NCBI RefSeq assembly: GCF_000334455.1
Contig: NZ_BANX01000038.1
Span: 26,684-90,683, forward strand
Direction: 5' to 3'
Origin: Gordonia soli NBRC 108243
GTDB lineage: Bacteria; Actinomycetota; Actinomycetes; Mycobacteriales; Mycobacteriaceae
DNA length: 64,000 nucleotides
Positions 49,901-59,036 of this stretch are shown one piece after another; the first letter of the stretch is position 1, and each line of letters opens with the position of its first letter. The position numbers and the translations under genes are program-made. The notes under the pieces were generated by a model. It had not been told where the DNA came from. It made no database searches and saw only the letters and a program-made list of their open reading frames with translations.

Positions 49901-50602
49901 TCAGCGCCAGTACGCCTGCGCCTTGACCGACGTCTTCGGCAGGGCGTGCTGGGTCTTCACGGTCTTGGTGATCGATCGCGTGGTGAGCCCGTCGCAGGCG
50001 ATCCAGGCGAAAGCATCCGGGGCGCAGGTCATCTGCTCGGCCGTCTCACGGAGCAACTGGCCGTCGTTGACCCGCTCGAGCCAGGTGACCGTCGTCGATG
50101 GACCGGCGTTCACCGGCAACCCCTTGTCCGACTCGTACTGCCATTCGAGCCAGACGCGGGCCGGGGTGTCGCCGATCGCGCCGAGCAGGGAGTTGATCGC
50201 GGGCAACGATGCCGTGTCGCCGAAGACGACGTACTCCGACGGGCGGGTCTCCGGGATCTGGAACTTGGAGCCCATCACCGTAGCCTCGATCTGGTCGCCG
50301 GGCTGCGCCGACTGGGCCCAGCGAGCGGCTGGGCCGTCGTGGATCGCGAACTCGATGTCGAAAGTGTCTGCGGCGGCGTCGGGTTCGACGAGTGTGTAGC
50401 CGCGCTGCTGGATGGCGTCGCCGTCCGGGATCCAGAGTCGGAGCCACTGCGTCGGGTGGACGGGGTGGTCGGTGAGCACCCCGCCGCCGGTGAACCCGAG
50501 ACGCAGATACTTGTCGGTGATGGCGCGCGACGAGGTGACGGTCAGGCGATAGTCGCTGCCGCCCATGGCCTTGAGGATGAGTCCGTTGAAACCTTTGCCC
50601 AT
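49901..50602 (-). CDS. Siderophore-interacting protein (second copy)
   Basis: A 233-residue SIP/ViuB family protein related to the one at 24217. ATG at 50602 begins MGKGFNGLILKAMGGSDYRLTV, the same domain start as the other copy. It has SSRAITDKYLRLGFTGGG (about 22-40), QWLRLWIPDGDAIQQRGYTLVEPD, AARWAQSAQPGDQIEATVMG and FGDTASLPAINSLLGAI (about 127-143), and ends KAQAYWR. It reads away from an iron box at 50704 that it may share with the divergent AMP ligase. It probably reduces the ferric siderophore after uptake. Confidence 0.9.
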   Translation of the reverse strand: MGKGFNGLILKAMGGSDYRLTVTSSRAITDKYLRLGFTGGGVLTDHPVHPTQWLRLWIPDGDAIQQRGYTLVEPDAAADTFDIEFAIHDGPAARWAQSAQPGDQIEATVMGSKFQIPETRPSEYVVFGDTASLPAINSLLGAIGDTPARVWLEWQYESDKGLPVNAGPSTTVTWLERVNDGQLLRETAEQMTCAPDAFAWIACDGLTTRSITKTVKTQHALPKTSVKAQAYWR

Positions 50603-50703
50603 GGCGGCGAGGATAGCCGGATCGGGCAAACACGACCCTCGTCCGACCAGACGATCGTGATCATTGCCTCGGTGGACGTCGGAGATTAGACGAAGACGGG
50701 TTG

Positions 50704-50722
50704 TTAGGATACCCTCACCAAC
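50704..50722. promoter_or_regulatory. IdeR/DtxR-like iron box
   Basis: TTAGGATACCCTCACCAAC matches about 14 of 19 consensus positions. It lies between the divergent SIP (49901) and AMP ligase (50892) genes. Confidence 0.6.
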
Positions 50723-50891
50723 TATGTGTGGATTGCCGGGTTGAGTCCCGGCGATCGAATCGGGCGGACGCATGCGCGCCGCCCGTGCGACGACCACGGC
50801 GGCGCAATCCATTCGGGATGAGGGTTCTCACCGCGGGGAATGCTGCTGTGGCCTGCGCCGACATCACTTCGCTCGTGTGGAAAGGCAGCTC

Positions 50892-52574
50892 ATGACGACC
50901 AGCGGCACCCAGTCGACTGACATCAGGACCGGGGATTCGATCCGGAGCAAGATCCCGGACTGGCCCGCGGACTTCGCCGCGAAGTACCGGGAGCTGGGCC
51001 TCTGGGAGGGGTTGACCTTCAGCGCGCGCCTCGACGGTTGGGCCCGCGACTTCGGTTCGTCGACGGCCATCGTCGACGGCGACAAGCGGATCACCTACGC
51101 CGAACTCGCCGAGCGCGCCACCGATCTCGCACACGGTCTGCGCGAACTCGGTGTCCGGGCCGGCGACGCGGTGCTGCTGCAGTTGCCGAACTCGGCCGAG
51201 TTCATCATCGGCTGGTTCGCGCTGCAGCGACTCGGCGCCGTACCGGTGCACACCCAGCCCGGGCATCGCCAGGCCGAGGTCGGGCACCTCGCCGGTGCGA
51301 CCGGCGCCACGGTCTACATCACCACCGACGTGTTCAATCGCTTCGACCATCGTGACCTGGCGAAGCAGATCATCGACTCCACCCCCTCGCTGCGGTCGGT
51401 CGTGATCGCAGGCGACCTCGGCGACCACGCCGCCGACGACCGGTTCACCGAGTTCTCGTCGCTGTACCGCCCGGGCTCCGGACCGATCGAGGATGTCGCG
51501 AATCCTGGCGACATCGCGTTGCTGCTGCTCTCCGGTGGCACGACCGGTATGCCCAAGCTGATCGGCCGAACCCACGACGACTACGGATACAACTCGCGGG
51601 CCGCAGGTGAGCGGAGCCGCCTCGACGCCGACAGCGTCTACCTCGCGGTGCTGCCCATCGCGTTCAACTACACCTGGAACTGCCCCGGCATCCTGGCCAC
51701 CTTCCGGGTCGGCGGCAAGGTCGTCCTGGCGCGGACGCAGGATCCGTCGGTGGTGTTCGAGCTGATCGAGCAGGAGGGTGTGACCATGACGGCCATCAAC
51801 CCGCAGCTCGCCCCGGTGTGGCTCGACGAGCGCGAGTTCACCGACAACGACCTGAGCAGCCTTCGGATCATCGAGATCGGATCGGCCCGGCTCTCCGACC
51901 ACGAGGCGCGACGGATCATCGACGAGTTCGACGCGACTCTGCAGCAGATCCTGGGAATGTCCGAAGGACTGTTCTGTGCAACATATCTCGACGACGACCC
52001 GGAACTGCTGGCCACCGCGCAGGGCGTCCCCGTGTCGCCGTACGACGAGATCCGCGTGGTCGATTCCGACGGCAACGAGGTGCCCAACGGTGAGGTCGGC
52101 GAGCTGACCGTCCGTGGCCCGTACACGCTGCGCGGGTACTTCGACGCCCCCGAGCACAACGTGAAGTCGTTCACCGACGACGGTTTCTACTGCACCGGTG
52201 ACCTCGTGCGCAGACTCGACACCGGACACCTCATCGTCTCGGGACGCATCAAGGACCAGATCAACCGCGGCGGTGAGAAGATCGCGGCCACCGAGGTCGA
52301 GGGGGCGTTGCTGAAGCACCCGCTGATCCGCTCGGTGGCGTTGATCGGCGAGCCCGACCCGACGCTCGGTGAGCGCACGGTCGCATTCGTGGTCGTCGAG
52401 CCGGGAGCGGAGGAACCCCCTACGCGTCGCGATCTGGCGAACTTCCTGGAGTCCGAGGCCGGGCTGGCGCTGTACAAGGCTCCCGACATCGTGAACATCA
52501 TCGACGAGATGCCGCTGACGCCGCTGGGCAAGATGGACAAGAACGTCCTGCGTCAGCAGCTCGCGCCGGCCTGA
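50892..52574 (+). CDS. Aryl-acid AMP ligase (MbtA/DhbE-like) with altered pocket
   Basis: A 560-residue free-standing adenylation enzyme of the DHB/salicylate family that would load the N-terminal carrier of the NRPS. A3 is LLLLSGGTTGMPK (about 210), then LPIAFNYTWNCPGIL (about 255-269), GMSEGLFCATYLDD (about 354), and INRGGEKIAATEVE and PLGKMDKN at the end. By alignment to DhbE the Ser of the substrate pocket is Cys, as in salicylate enzymes (established for the family, alignment by eye), but the usual His before Asn is Phe, and the usual NYTRLDD is CATYLDD. Substrate may therefore be unusual. GGAAAGGCAG lies before the ATG. Confidence 0.85.
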   Translation: MTTSGTQSTDIRTGDSIRSKIPDWPADFAAKYRELGLWEGLTFSARLDGWARDFGSSTAIVDGDKRITYAELAERATDLAHGLRELGVRAGDAVLLQLPNSAEFIIGWFALQRLGAVPVHTQPGHRQAEVGHLAGATGATVYITTDVFNRFDHRDLAKQIIDSTPSLRSVVIAGDLGDHAADDRFTEFSSLYRPGSGPIEDVANPGDIALLLLSGGTTGMPKLIGRTHDDYGYNSRAAGERSRLDADSVYLAVLPIAFNYTWNCPGILATFRVGGKVVLARTQDPSVVFELIEQEGVTMTAINPQLAPVWLDEREFTDNDLSSLRIIEIGSARLSDHEARRIIDEFDATLQQILGMSEGLFCATYLDDDPELLATAQGVPVSPYDEIRVVDSDGNEVPNGEVGELTVRGPYTLRGYFDAPEHNVKSFTDDGFYCTGDLVRRLDTGHLIVSGRIKDQINRGGEKIAATEVEGALLKHPLIRSVALIGEPDPTLGERTVAFVVVEPGAEEPPTRRDLANFLESEAGLALYKAPDIVNIIDEMPLTPLGKMDKNVLRQQLAPA

Positions 52575-52624
52575 TCCGACGGACGGCGACGCACGTCACC
52601 GCACGTGTGAGACCAACCCAACAA

Positions 52625-52643
52625 TGAGGTAAGGCTTGCCTGA
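52625..52643. promoter_or_regulatory. IdeR/DtxR-like iron box
   Basis: TGAGGTAAGGCTTGCCTGA matches about 14 of 19 consensus positions and lies between the AMP ligase stop and the free adenylation gene at 52890. Confidence 0.6.
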
Positions 52644-52889
52644 CATATGATGGTGAAGGCGTCACGACGTCGTCTCGGGGGGCCGATCTCCCCGGTGCGA
52701 GCGGCTGATGCGGGGCCGGAGTGCGGCCTCGCCGGCCGGACTCGGCATCACCTGATCGGTCGGCCGGGCCGCCGATGCGGCCACCGTACGACGTCCTCGC
52801 CGCCACGCTATCGATCCATCGCAGACGCATCACCCGGATCGGTTGGGCCACAGCCCGACCCCGGGTCTGCCCGACAAGGCTGAAGGTTC

Positions 52890-54458
52890 ATGGACACTCT
52901 GTCGACGCTGCGCTCGTCGACCGGCCGGACCGCCGGGACGTCGAGTGCACTGGCTCAGATCCTCGACGCCGCATCCGTCGATCACGCCGACCGTTGCGCG
53001 ATCCGCTCCGAGTCGGAGGAACTCACCTACCGCGAACTCCACCAGCGCGTCAGCGAGGTGGCCGACCGGCTACGTGCAGCCGGTATCGGGGAGGGGTCGG
53101 CGGTCGCCGTGTACCTCCCGCGGTCGGTGACCGCCGTGATCGCGATCCACGCCGTCATCGCCACCGGCGCGGTCGTCGCACCGCTCGACGTCAACGACCC
53201 GCCGGAGCGCACCCTGTCGCTGGTCGAGCAAGCGGCGATCTCACACCTGCTGGTACCCGCGGAGCGTGCGGGTGAGGTCGCGGCCGCCACGGCCACGGCC
53301 GCGGAGGTCGGCGAAGGTCTCGCGCTCACGCATCGTCAGGATGTCGTGACGCCGCCGGAGTTCCGCGAATCCGGATACCTGCTCTTCACCTCCGGCAGCA
53401 CCGGTGTCCCCAAGGGCGTGCTGCTGTCGGCCGACGCGGTGAGTCATTTCGCGCGCTGGGCGGCGGAGTCGCTGTGGTTGGGCCCGGAGGACCGGATCGC
53501 GGCGCAGGCCGCGCTCACCTTCGACATGAGCACCTTCGACATCTTCGCCACCGCGGTGGCGGGCGCATCCGCCGTCATCTTCCCGGAGTGGTTGAAGGCC
53601 TTTGCCGCAGACACCGTCGACTGGTTGGCCGAGAACGACATCACCGCGATCTACGCGGTCCCGACACTCCTCAAGGGGGTCGTCCGAGCGGTGGACGGCG
53701 GTCGGAAGTCCTTGCCTGCGCTGCGCGCCATCGCCTTCGCGGGGGAACCGTATCCGGCGCCCGGACTCGCCGAACTGCTGGCCGCATTCGCCGGCGTCGA
53801 GGTCCGCAACTGGTACGGGCCCACCGAGACGAACGTGTGCACCGCTGCCGACATGCGCCTCTGGGAATCGGAGCGACCGGTACCCATCGGCGCGCCGATC
53901 GCCGACGTGCAGACCTGCATCGTCGACGACGACCTGGAACCGGCAGAGGTCGGTGAGCTGGTCGTGGCCGGTGCACCGCTGCTGACCGGGTACGTGGTCG
54001 ACGGAACCGTCGTGGATCCCGCGGTCGACGTACGCTTTCCCGACGGCGAGATCCGACGCGCCTACCGCACCGGCGATCTCGCGCACCGCGACGCCGACGG
54101 CGCACTGATCCTCAAGGGCCGCGCCGACAGTCAGATCAAGCGTCGCGGCTACCGTATCGACCTCTCCGGCATCGAGGCCATCGCCATCGATGCCGACCCC
54201 GTCGTCGGCGCCGCTGCAGTCGCGACCGGACCCGACCGCGCCATCGTGCTGTTCGTCGAGACGTCGGAGGCCGACGCCGGGGCGGCGATCACCGACGAGG
54301 TCGGCGAACTGCTGCGGGCCCGACTGCCGATCACCTCCCAACCGGATCTGATCGTGCACCGTTCACCGCTCCCCATCAATCGTCGTGGAAAGGTCGATCG
54401 GGTGTTGCTCGAAGATCTTGCTGCACAATCACTCACAGATCAGGAGAACGGGCAATGA
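52890..54458 (+). CDS. Free-standing amino-acid adenylation protein
   Basis: A 522-residue NRPS-type A domain without carrier. A3 LLFTSGSTGVPKG (about 164-176), A4 TFDMSTFDIF with the alpha-amine-binding Asp (about 212), A5 NWYGPTETN, A7 YRTGDLA, A8 RGYRIDLSGIE and A10 NRRGKVDR are present. The pocket, read by eye, is D-M-F-Y-A-A-W-V-C-K; I recall DLLYLALVCK for the prolyl ligases of pyrrole pathways (PltF type), which share Asp, Tyr, Ala, Val and Cys. Proline or a related amino acid is therefore a guess. It overlaps the carrier gene by 4 bp and starts an operon with two dehydrogenases. Confidence 0.85.
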   Translation: MDTLSTLRSSTGRTAGTSSALAQILDAASVDHADRCAIRSESEELTYRELHQRVSEVADRLRAAGIGEGSAVAVYLPRSVTAVIAIHAVIATGAVVAPLDVNDPPERTLSLVEQAAISHLLVPAERAGEVAAATATAAEVGEGLALTHRQDVVTPPEFRESGYLLFTSGSTGVPKGVLLSADAVSHFARWAAESLWLGPEDRIAAQAALTFDMSTFDIFATAVAGASAVIFPEWLKAFAADTVDWLAENDITAIYAVPTLLKGVVRAVDGGRKSLPALRAIAFAGEPYPAPGLAELLAAFAGVEVRNWYGPTETNVCTAADMRLWESERPVPIGAPIADVQTCIVDDDLEPAEVGELVVAGAPLLTGYVVDGTVVDPAVDVRFPDGEIRRAYRTGDLAHRDADGALILKGRADSQIKRRGYRIDLSGIEAIAIDADPVVGAAAVATGPDRAIVLFVETSEADAGAAITDEVGELLRARLPITSQPDLIVHRSPLPINRRGKVDRVLLEDLAAQSLTDQENGQ

Positions 54459-54745
54459 CCCAGGAAAGCCTCGACGGGGCGGCGACCCTTTCGGTCGATG
54501 ACGTGGCCGCCGTGGTCTCGGATGCCATCGCGCGCAAGCACGGCCGCACCGAGACCATCGACGCCGACACCGAGATCCTTCTCACCGGGATGCTCGACTC
54601 GCTGACCTTGGTCAACATCGTCGCCGAACTCGAACAGCGACTCGGCCGCAAGTTGCCCGAAGACCTCGTCGTCGCCCGCAACTTCCGGACCCCGGCGACG
54701 CTGCATGCCAGCGTCCTCGCCGTCCTCGACCAGGACGCACGGTGA
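54455..54745 (+). CDS. Free-standing peptidyl carrier protein
   Basis: A 96-residue carrier with phosphopantetheine site ILLTGMLDSLTLVNIVAEL (Ser at about 49) and the helix LGRKLPEDLVVARNFRTPATLHASVLAVL at the end. ATG overlaps the A-protein stop and the next gene overlaps its own stop (GTGA), so A protein, carrier and dehydrogenase are translated together. The amino acid bound to it is probably the substrate of the dehydrogenases. Confidence 0.88.
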   Translation: MTQESLDGAATLSVDDVAAVVSDAIARKHGRTETIDADTEILLTGMLDSLTLVNIVAELEQRLGRKLPEDLVVARNFRTPATLHASVLAVLDQDAR

Positions 54746-55893
54746 CGGTCACCGCCCGCCCGGCCGACGTCACCGCTGCGGTCGTCGACGAGATCGGCCC
54801 CGATGCGGCCGACCTCACCGCCGAGGGCTTTCGCGCGGGGTGGCGCCGACTGGTGCGCACGCCGTCGGTGAACGCGGTGATGGCCGACTCCCTACGTGGT
54901 GAGACCGGGAACGGACTCATCGAGAACGCGGTCTCGGTGATCGAGGGCATCGGACGTGCCGGTGTGCCGGCCGGGCTGACCTACGCCGTGGCCTCACAGA
55001 TCTTCGGCATCCAGTGGCCGCTGTCGACGCTGTCGAAGAAGCCGCTGGCGCCCTACGCGGATGCGATCCTCGACGGTTCGCTCATACTCTGCCACGCGCT
55101 CACCGAGGAGACCGGTGGCTCGGATCCGCTGTCGATGCGCACGGCCGCAATCCGATCCGACTCGGGCGAGTACCGACTCGACGGCCGCAAGGCCTACGTG
55201 ACCGCCGCGCCCGAGGCCGACGTGATCCTCACCTTCGCACGCACGGACGAGGCCCGTCATCCGTTCGCGCTGAGCTCCTTCCTCATCCCGTCCGATCGTG
55301 CCGGCGTGGAGCGGTCGACCCCGTTCGACAAGGTCGCACTGACCGAGGTGCCCATGGGCGCCATCGATTTCGACGCCGTGGTCGCGACCGACGCCGATCT
55401 GGTGACCACCGAGGGCTCCGGGCTCGCCTTCCTGGCGAGCACCACGACCTGGGAGCGGGCACTGTTGATGAGCTACGCGCTCGGCGGCATGGCGGCGACC
55501 ATCGACCGCGCCGTCACCTGGCTGCGTGATCGTGAGCAATTCGGCCGCAGTCTGGGCGCCAACCCGCTGGTGGCAGCCCGCGTCGCCGATCTCGCGATCA
55601 TCCGGCACCGCGTCCGCACCCTGGTGTACGACATGGCCCGCCGCATCGACTCGCAGACCACGCCGATGAGCGCACTCTCGACCGATGCCGCGCAGGTGAA
55701 GATCTCGTGCGCGCAGGACCTCTTGCAGTTCGAGACCTCCGCCGCGCCGCTGTTCGGGGCGCGCGCGGTGATCGCCGACTCCGGCTACGCCATCAACACG
55801 ACGAGCGCGCTGGCCGCGTCGATCTATGCGGGCACCAACGACCTGCTGCGGGTGTCGATCGCCCGTGAACTCGGACTGCCCGTGGGGAACTGA
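54742..55893 (+). CDS. Acyl-CoA-dehydrogenase-like flavoenzyme (1)
   Basis: A 383-residue protein of the acyl-CoA dehydrogenase fold. FAD-binding marks include CHALTEETGGSDPLSMRTAA (about 115-134), GRKAYVTAAPEADVILTFA, and WLRDREQFGRSLGANPLVAARVADL (about 258-282). The usual MCAD catalytic Glu position in the C-terminus reads YAGTNDLL (Ala), but a Glu is present in TTTWERALLMSYALGG (about 236), the position used by isovaleryl-CoA-type and prolyl-PCP dehydrogenases. Co-translated with the A protein and carrier, it probably oxidises a carrier-bound amino acid, not a CoA ester. Substrate unknown. Confidence 0.85.
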   Translation: MTVTARPADVTAAVVDEIGPDAADLTAEGFRAGWRRLVRTPSVNAVMADSLRGETGNGLIENAVSVIEGIGRAGVPAGLTYAVASQIFGIQWPLSTLSKKPLAPYADAILDGSLILCHALTEETGGSDPLSMRTAAIRSDSGEYRLDGRKAYVTAAPEADVILTFARTDEARHPFALSSFLIPSDRAGVERSTPFDKVALTEVPMGAIDFDAVVATDADLVTTEGSGLAFLASTTTWERALLMSYALGGMAATIDRAVTWLRDREQFGRSLGANPLVAARVADLAIIRHRVRTLVYDMARRIDSQTTPMSALSTDAAQVKISCAQDLLQFETSAAPLFGARAVIADSGYAINTTSALAASIYAGTNDLLRVSIARELGLPVGN

Positions 55894-55894
55894 C

Positions 55895-57079
55895 ATGACA
55901 ACTGTTGTTCGTCCGCTGGACGCCGCCCTCGACCTCGCCCGCGAGGTCACGCCAGAACTCGCCGAGCTCGCCGATCCGATCGACCGGGGGACCGAGGCTC
56001 CGGTGAAGGCCTACGCGCTGATCCGGGAGTCCGGTCTGTTGTCGGCGATGATCCCGCGCGAACGGGGTGGCCTGGGCCTCGACTTCGGCGACTACACCGT
56101 TCTGTTGGCCGAATTGGGCGCCGCCAACGGTGCGATCGCGCTGGGCTTCAACATGCACAACGTCGCGATCGGTTCGCTGTTCGAGACCGACGGCGATGCG
56201 CTCGGTGCGACAGGTGTCGCCTTCCGCGACTGGGTGGTCGACGAAGTGGTCGATCACCAGCGCATGTTCGCCTCGGCGGCATCCGAACCCTCCACCGGTG
56301 CGCGGCTGCGCGGCATCTCGACCGCCTACCGACGTGATGGCGACGACTACGTCCTCGACGGACACAAGTCCTTCGTGTCGCTGTCCAACGTCGCCGACCA
56401 CTATGTGGTGACGGCGCGTCCGGCAGACACCGACACCGACTACGAGGTGTCCCACTTCGTGGTCAGTGCAGGCGATCCCGGCGTCTCCTTCTCACCGGAA
56501 TGGCGGGGGACCGCGCTGAGCGGCACGTCCACCGCACAGATGTTCCTGGACGGCACCCGGATCCCGTCGCGACGCCTGTTCCTCGGTGTCGAGGGCATGT
56601 CGCTGTTCAAGGTCGTACGAGAACCGCACTGGATGGCCGCTGGCTATCTCGGCGCCTATCTCGGATTGGCCACGGCGGTCGTCGATTTCGCGACCGAGCG
56701 GCTCTCGGCAGACGAACGACGCCGTTCGCGGGACACCGACGTCCAAGGTCTGGGGTCGATGGTGGTCCGCCTGCAGGCCGCTCGCGCGCTCACGCTCAAT
56801 GCGGCCCGCGCGGTCGCCGACCATCGCTCGGACCCGTCCACCAACGCACTCGTCTACGCCGCGAAGCACCACCTCGGTGAGGCCGCGCAGGCGTTGGCGG
56901 CCCAGTCGGTGGCGCTGGTCGGCTCCGCCGCGATGGCTGCCGACGGCCCGATGCAGCGGCTCCTGCGTGAGGTCCAGTTCTGCTCGATCATGCCGGCCAA
57001 ACCGGCCGACTGCCTCGACTACGTCGGTCGGGCACAGCTGGGCGCCAACATGTTCGACGTGTCGAATCACGGGTGGTGA
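55895..57079 (+). CDS. Acyl-CoA-dehydrogenase-like flavoenzyme (2)
   Basis: Second member of the fold, 394 residues, starting 1 bp after the first. It has MIPRERGGLGLDFGDYTVLLAELG (about 50-73), GVAFRDWVVDEVVDHQRMFASAASEP (FAD region), FVSLSNVADHYVVTA, FSPEWRGTALSGTSTAQMFLDG (about 207-228). No EGT motif exists; a Glu in KVVREPHWMAAGYLG (about 246) aligns with that of enzyme 1. The two proteins are only distantly alike, so they may form a heteromer or act in sequence. The ATG at 55895 is used rather than an upstream frame that overlaps enzyme 1. Confidence 0.82.
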   Translation: MTTVVRPLDAALDLAREVTPELAELADPIDRGTEAPVKAYALIRESGLLSAMIPRERGGLGLDFGDYTVLLAELGAANGAIALGFNMHNVAIGSLFETDGDALGATGVAFRDWVVDEVVDHQRMFASAASEPSTGARLRGISTAYRRDGDDYVLDGHKSFVSLSNVADHYVVTARPADTDTDYEVSHFVVSAGDPGVSFSPEWRGTALSGTSTAQMFLDGTRIPSRRLFLGVEGMSLFKVVREPHWMAAGYLGAYLGLATAVVDFATERLSADERRRSRDTDVQGLGSMVVRLQAARALTLNAARAVADHRSDPSTNALVYAAKHHLGEAAQALAAQSVALVGSAAMAADGPMQRLLREVQFCSIMPAKPADCLDYVGRAQLGANMFDVSNHGW

Positions 57080-57085
57080 TCTGAC

Positions 57086-57841
57086 GTGCCCCTCCTCGAC
57101 CATCCGGTCGGAGACCTCGAGTACGTCATCCACGAGGGAGATCCGGGCCGGCCGACGGCTGTCTTCCTGCACGAGGGCCTGGGCTCGACCGGCCAGTGGG
57201 GGCGGCTACCCGCGCTGTTCGCCCGCCAGACCGGCCTGCGCGTGCTCGTGTACTCGCGGCATGGCTACGGCGGCTCGGTGGGGCACGGACCCGACGGTCC
57301 GCGGTATCTGCACACGCAGGCGCTGGAGATCCTCCCGAGGGTGCTCACCGATCTGTCGATCGACGCGCCGTACCTGGTCGGACACAGTGACGGCGCATCG
57401 ATCGCCGCCATCTACGCGAGTGAGCACCCGGTCCTCGGGGCGACCCTGATCGCGCCTCACATCGTCGTCGAGGAAGCCACCCTCGCAGGTATCCGCAGCA
57501 CCGCAGCATCGTTCGGCGACACGGTGCGGCCATCGCTCGCGATGTTCCACGACGATCCCGATCGCCTCTTCGAGCGGTGGTCGACGGTGTGGCTCTCCGA
57601 CGAGTTCGCCGACTTCGACATCACCGACGCGGTGGCGCGTATCCACGCACCGCTCCAGGTGATCCAGGGCGCCGACGACAACTACGCGACCGACCTCCAA
57701 CTCGACCGGATCTCCGAGCGGGCGCCCGACGGTGCCGCCACGCACCTGTTGGCCGGACACGGTCACCACCCGCACCTGACCGATCCCGACGGGATCAGCA
57801 CGCTGATCTCCGATTTCGTGCGGGACACCGTTCTGGTCTGA
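57086..57841 (+). CDS. Alpha/beta hydrolase
   Basis: A 251-residue hydrolase of the alpha/beta fold. Oxyanion strand FLHEGLGSTGQWG (about 27-39), nucleophile elbow VGHSDGASIAAIYAS (Ser at about 96), late Asp region IQGADDNYAT and His LLAGHGHHPHLT (about 228). GTG start, 7 bp after the second dehydrogenase. Could be a type II thioesterase that clears carriers or releases the product of this cassette. The stop sits in a small hairpin TGACGCC-GGG-GGCGTCA at 57839-57855. Confidence 0.85.
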   Translation: MPLLDHPVGDLEYVIHEGDPGRPTAVFLHEGLGSTGQWGRLPALFARQTGLRVLVYSRHGYGGSVGHGPDGPRYLHTQALEILPRVLTDLSIDAPYLVGHSDGASIAAIYASEHPVLGATLIAPHIVVEEATLAGIRSTAASFGDTVRPSLAMFHDDPDRLFERWSTVWLSDEFADFDITDAVARIHAPLQVIQGADDNYATDLQLDRISERAPDGAATHLLAGHGHHPHLTDPDGISTLISDFVRDTVLV

Positions 57842-57938
57842 CGCCGGGGGCGTCACAGCGAGGTCCTCGCGGGTTCCGAACCGGGCCCCACCAGTCGCCG
57901 CGATACACTTGCCGGGCTCTGGTCGAGGAACGGAAGGC

Positions 57939-59036
57939 ATGCCGGTGTCGTTGTCCGCGCGCATCGACGACTTCCAGCGCAAACATCCCGCGACCGGATT
58001 CCCACTCGCCGTGGTCTACAAGTTCGTCGACGATCAGGGCGGGTACCTCGCCGCGCTCCTGGCCTACTACGCGTTCATCTCGTTGTTCCCGCTGCTGCTG
58101 CTGTTCTCGACGGTGCTGGGCCTGGTGCTGGTCGACCGGCCGGACCTGCAGCAACGCATCCTCGACTCCGCCCTCAGTCAGATCCCTGTCATCGGTGACC
58201 AGTTGGGCACCCCCGAACAACTCAGCGGCGGTGTGCCGGCGATCGTGATCGGCGTCATCGGCTCGCTGTACGGCGGGCTCGGGGTGGCCGTAGCCGCCCA
58301 GAACGCGATGAACGTGGTGTGGGCGGTGCCCCGCAACGAACGTCCCGACCCGTTCGTGGCACGCGGGAAGGGATTGCTGCTGCTGTCGACCGTCGGGACA
58401 GCGGTGATCGGACTCGCCATCATCAACGGTGTGGTGTCGGCGATCGAGCTGGGTTCCTTCGGACGCATCGCCGTCATCGTCGCGTCCGTGCTGCTCAACA
58501 CGGCTGTGTTCGTCGTCGCCTTCCGCATCGGTACCGCGCGAGGAGTGACCGTACGCGAGGTGCTTCCCGGTGCCGCCGCGGCCGCGATCGGATGGCAGGC
58601 GATGCAGTCCTTCGGCAGCGTGTACGTGCAGCAGGTCATCGGCAACGCCAGCACCACCAACGGCATCTTCGCGGTGGTCCTCGGTCTGCTCGCCTTCCTC
58701 TACGTCGCCGCCATCCTGTTCGTGTTCTGCCTCGAGTTCAACGCGGTGCGGGTCGACGAGCTGTTCCCGCGGTCGCTGCTGACACCGTTCACCGACAACG
58801 TCCACCTCACCGCCGGCGACGAGGCCGCCTATGCCGCCCAGGCGCAGGCGCAGCGCAGCAAGGGTTTCCAGGACATCGCGGTCACCTTCGACAATCCCGC
58901 CGACGACGAGGCGCCGGACGGGGACGACGGGGTTCCTGGGGACGGCGGGGCTGCCGGAGACGGCAGGGGCGCCGGGGGAGATGATTCGGCGCGCGGGGAG
59001 CGCGCCCAGGACCGCGAGGGGGACGACCGAGGATGA
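57939..59036 (+). CDS. YihY/BrkB family membrane protein
   Basis: A 365-residue integral membrane protein of the YihY family (function unclear; once called ribonuclease BN). Six helices span about residues 37-265: AVVYKFVDDQGGYLAALLAYYAFISLFPLLLLFSTVLGLVL at the start and FLYVAAILFVFCLEFNAVRVDELFP at the end are conserved. The C-terminal 80 residues are an acidic Gly/Asp tail (ADDEAPDGDDGVPGDGG). ATG at 57939 has GGAAGG just upstream. It and the next gene look unrelated to iron and interrupt the island. It overlaps the next gene by 4 bp. Confidence 0.88.
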   Translation: MPVSLSARIDDFQRKHPATGFPLAVVYKFVDDQGGYLAALLAYYAFISLFPLLLLFSTVLGLVLVDRPDLQQRILDSALSQIPVIGDQLGTPEQLSGGVPAIVIGVIGSLYGGLGVAVAAQNAMNVVWAVPRNERPDPFVARGKGLLLLSTVGTAVIGLAIINGVVSAIELGSFGRIAVIVASVLLNTAVFVVAFRIGTARGVTVREVLPGAAAAAIGWQAMQSFGSVYVQQVIGNASTTNGIFAVVLGLLAFLYVAAILFVFCLEFNAVRVDELFPRSLLTPFTDNVHLTAGDEAAYAAQAQAQRSKGFQDIAVTFDNPADDEAPDGDDGVPGDGGAAGDGRGAGGDDSARGERAQDREGDDRG

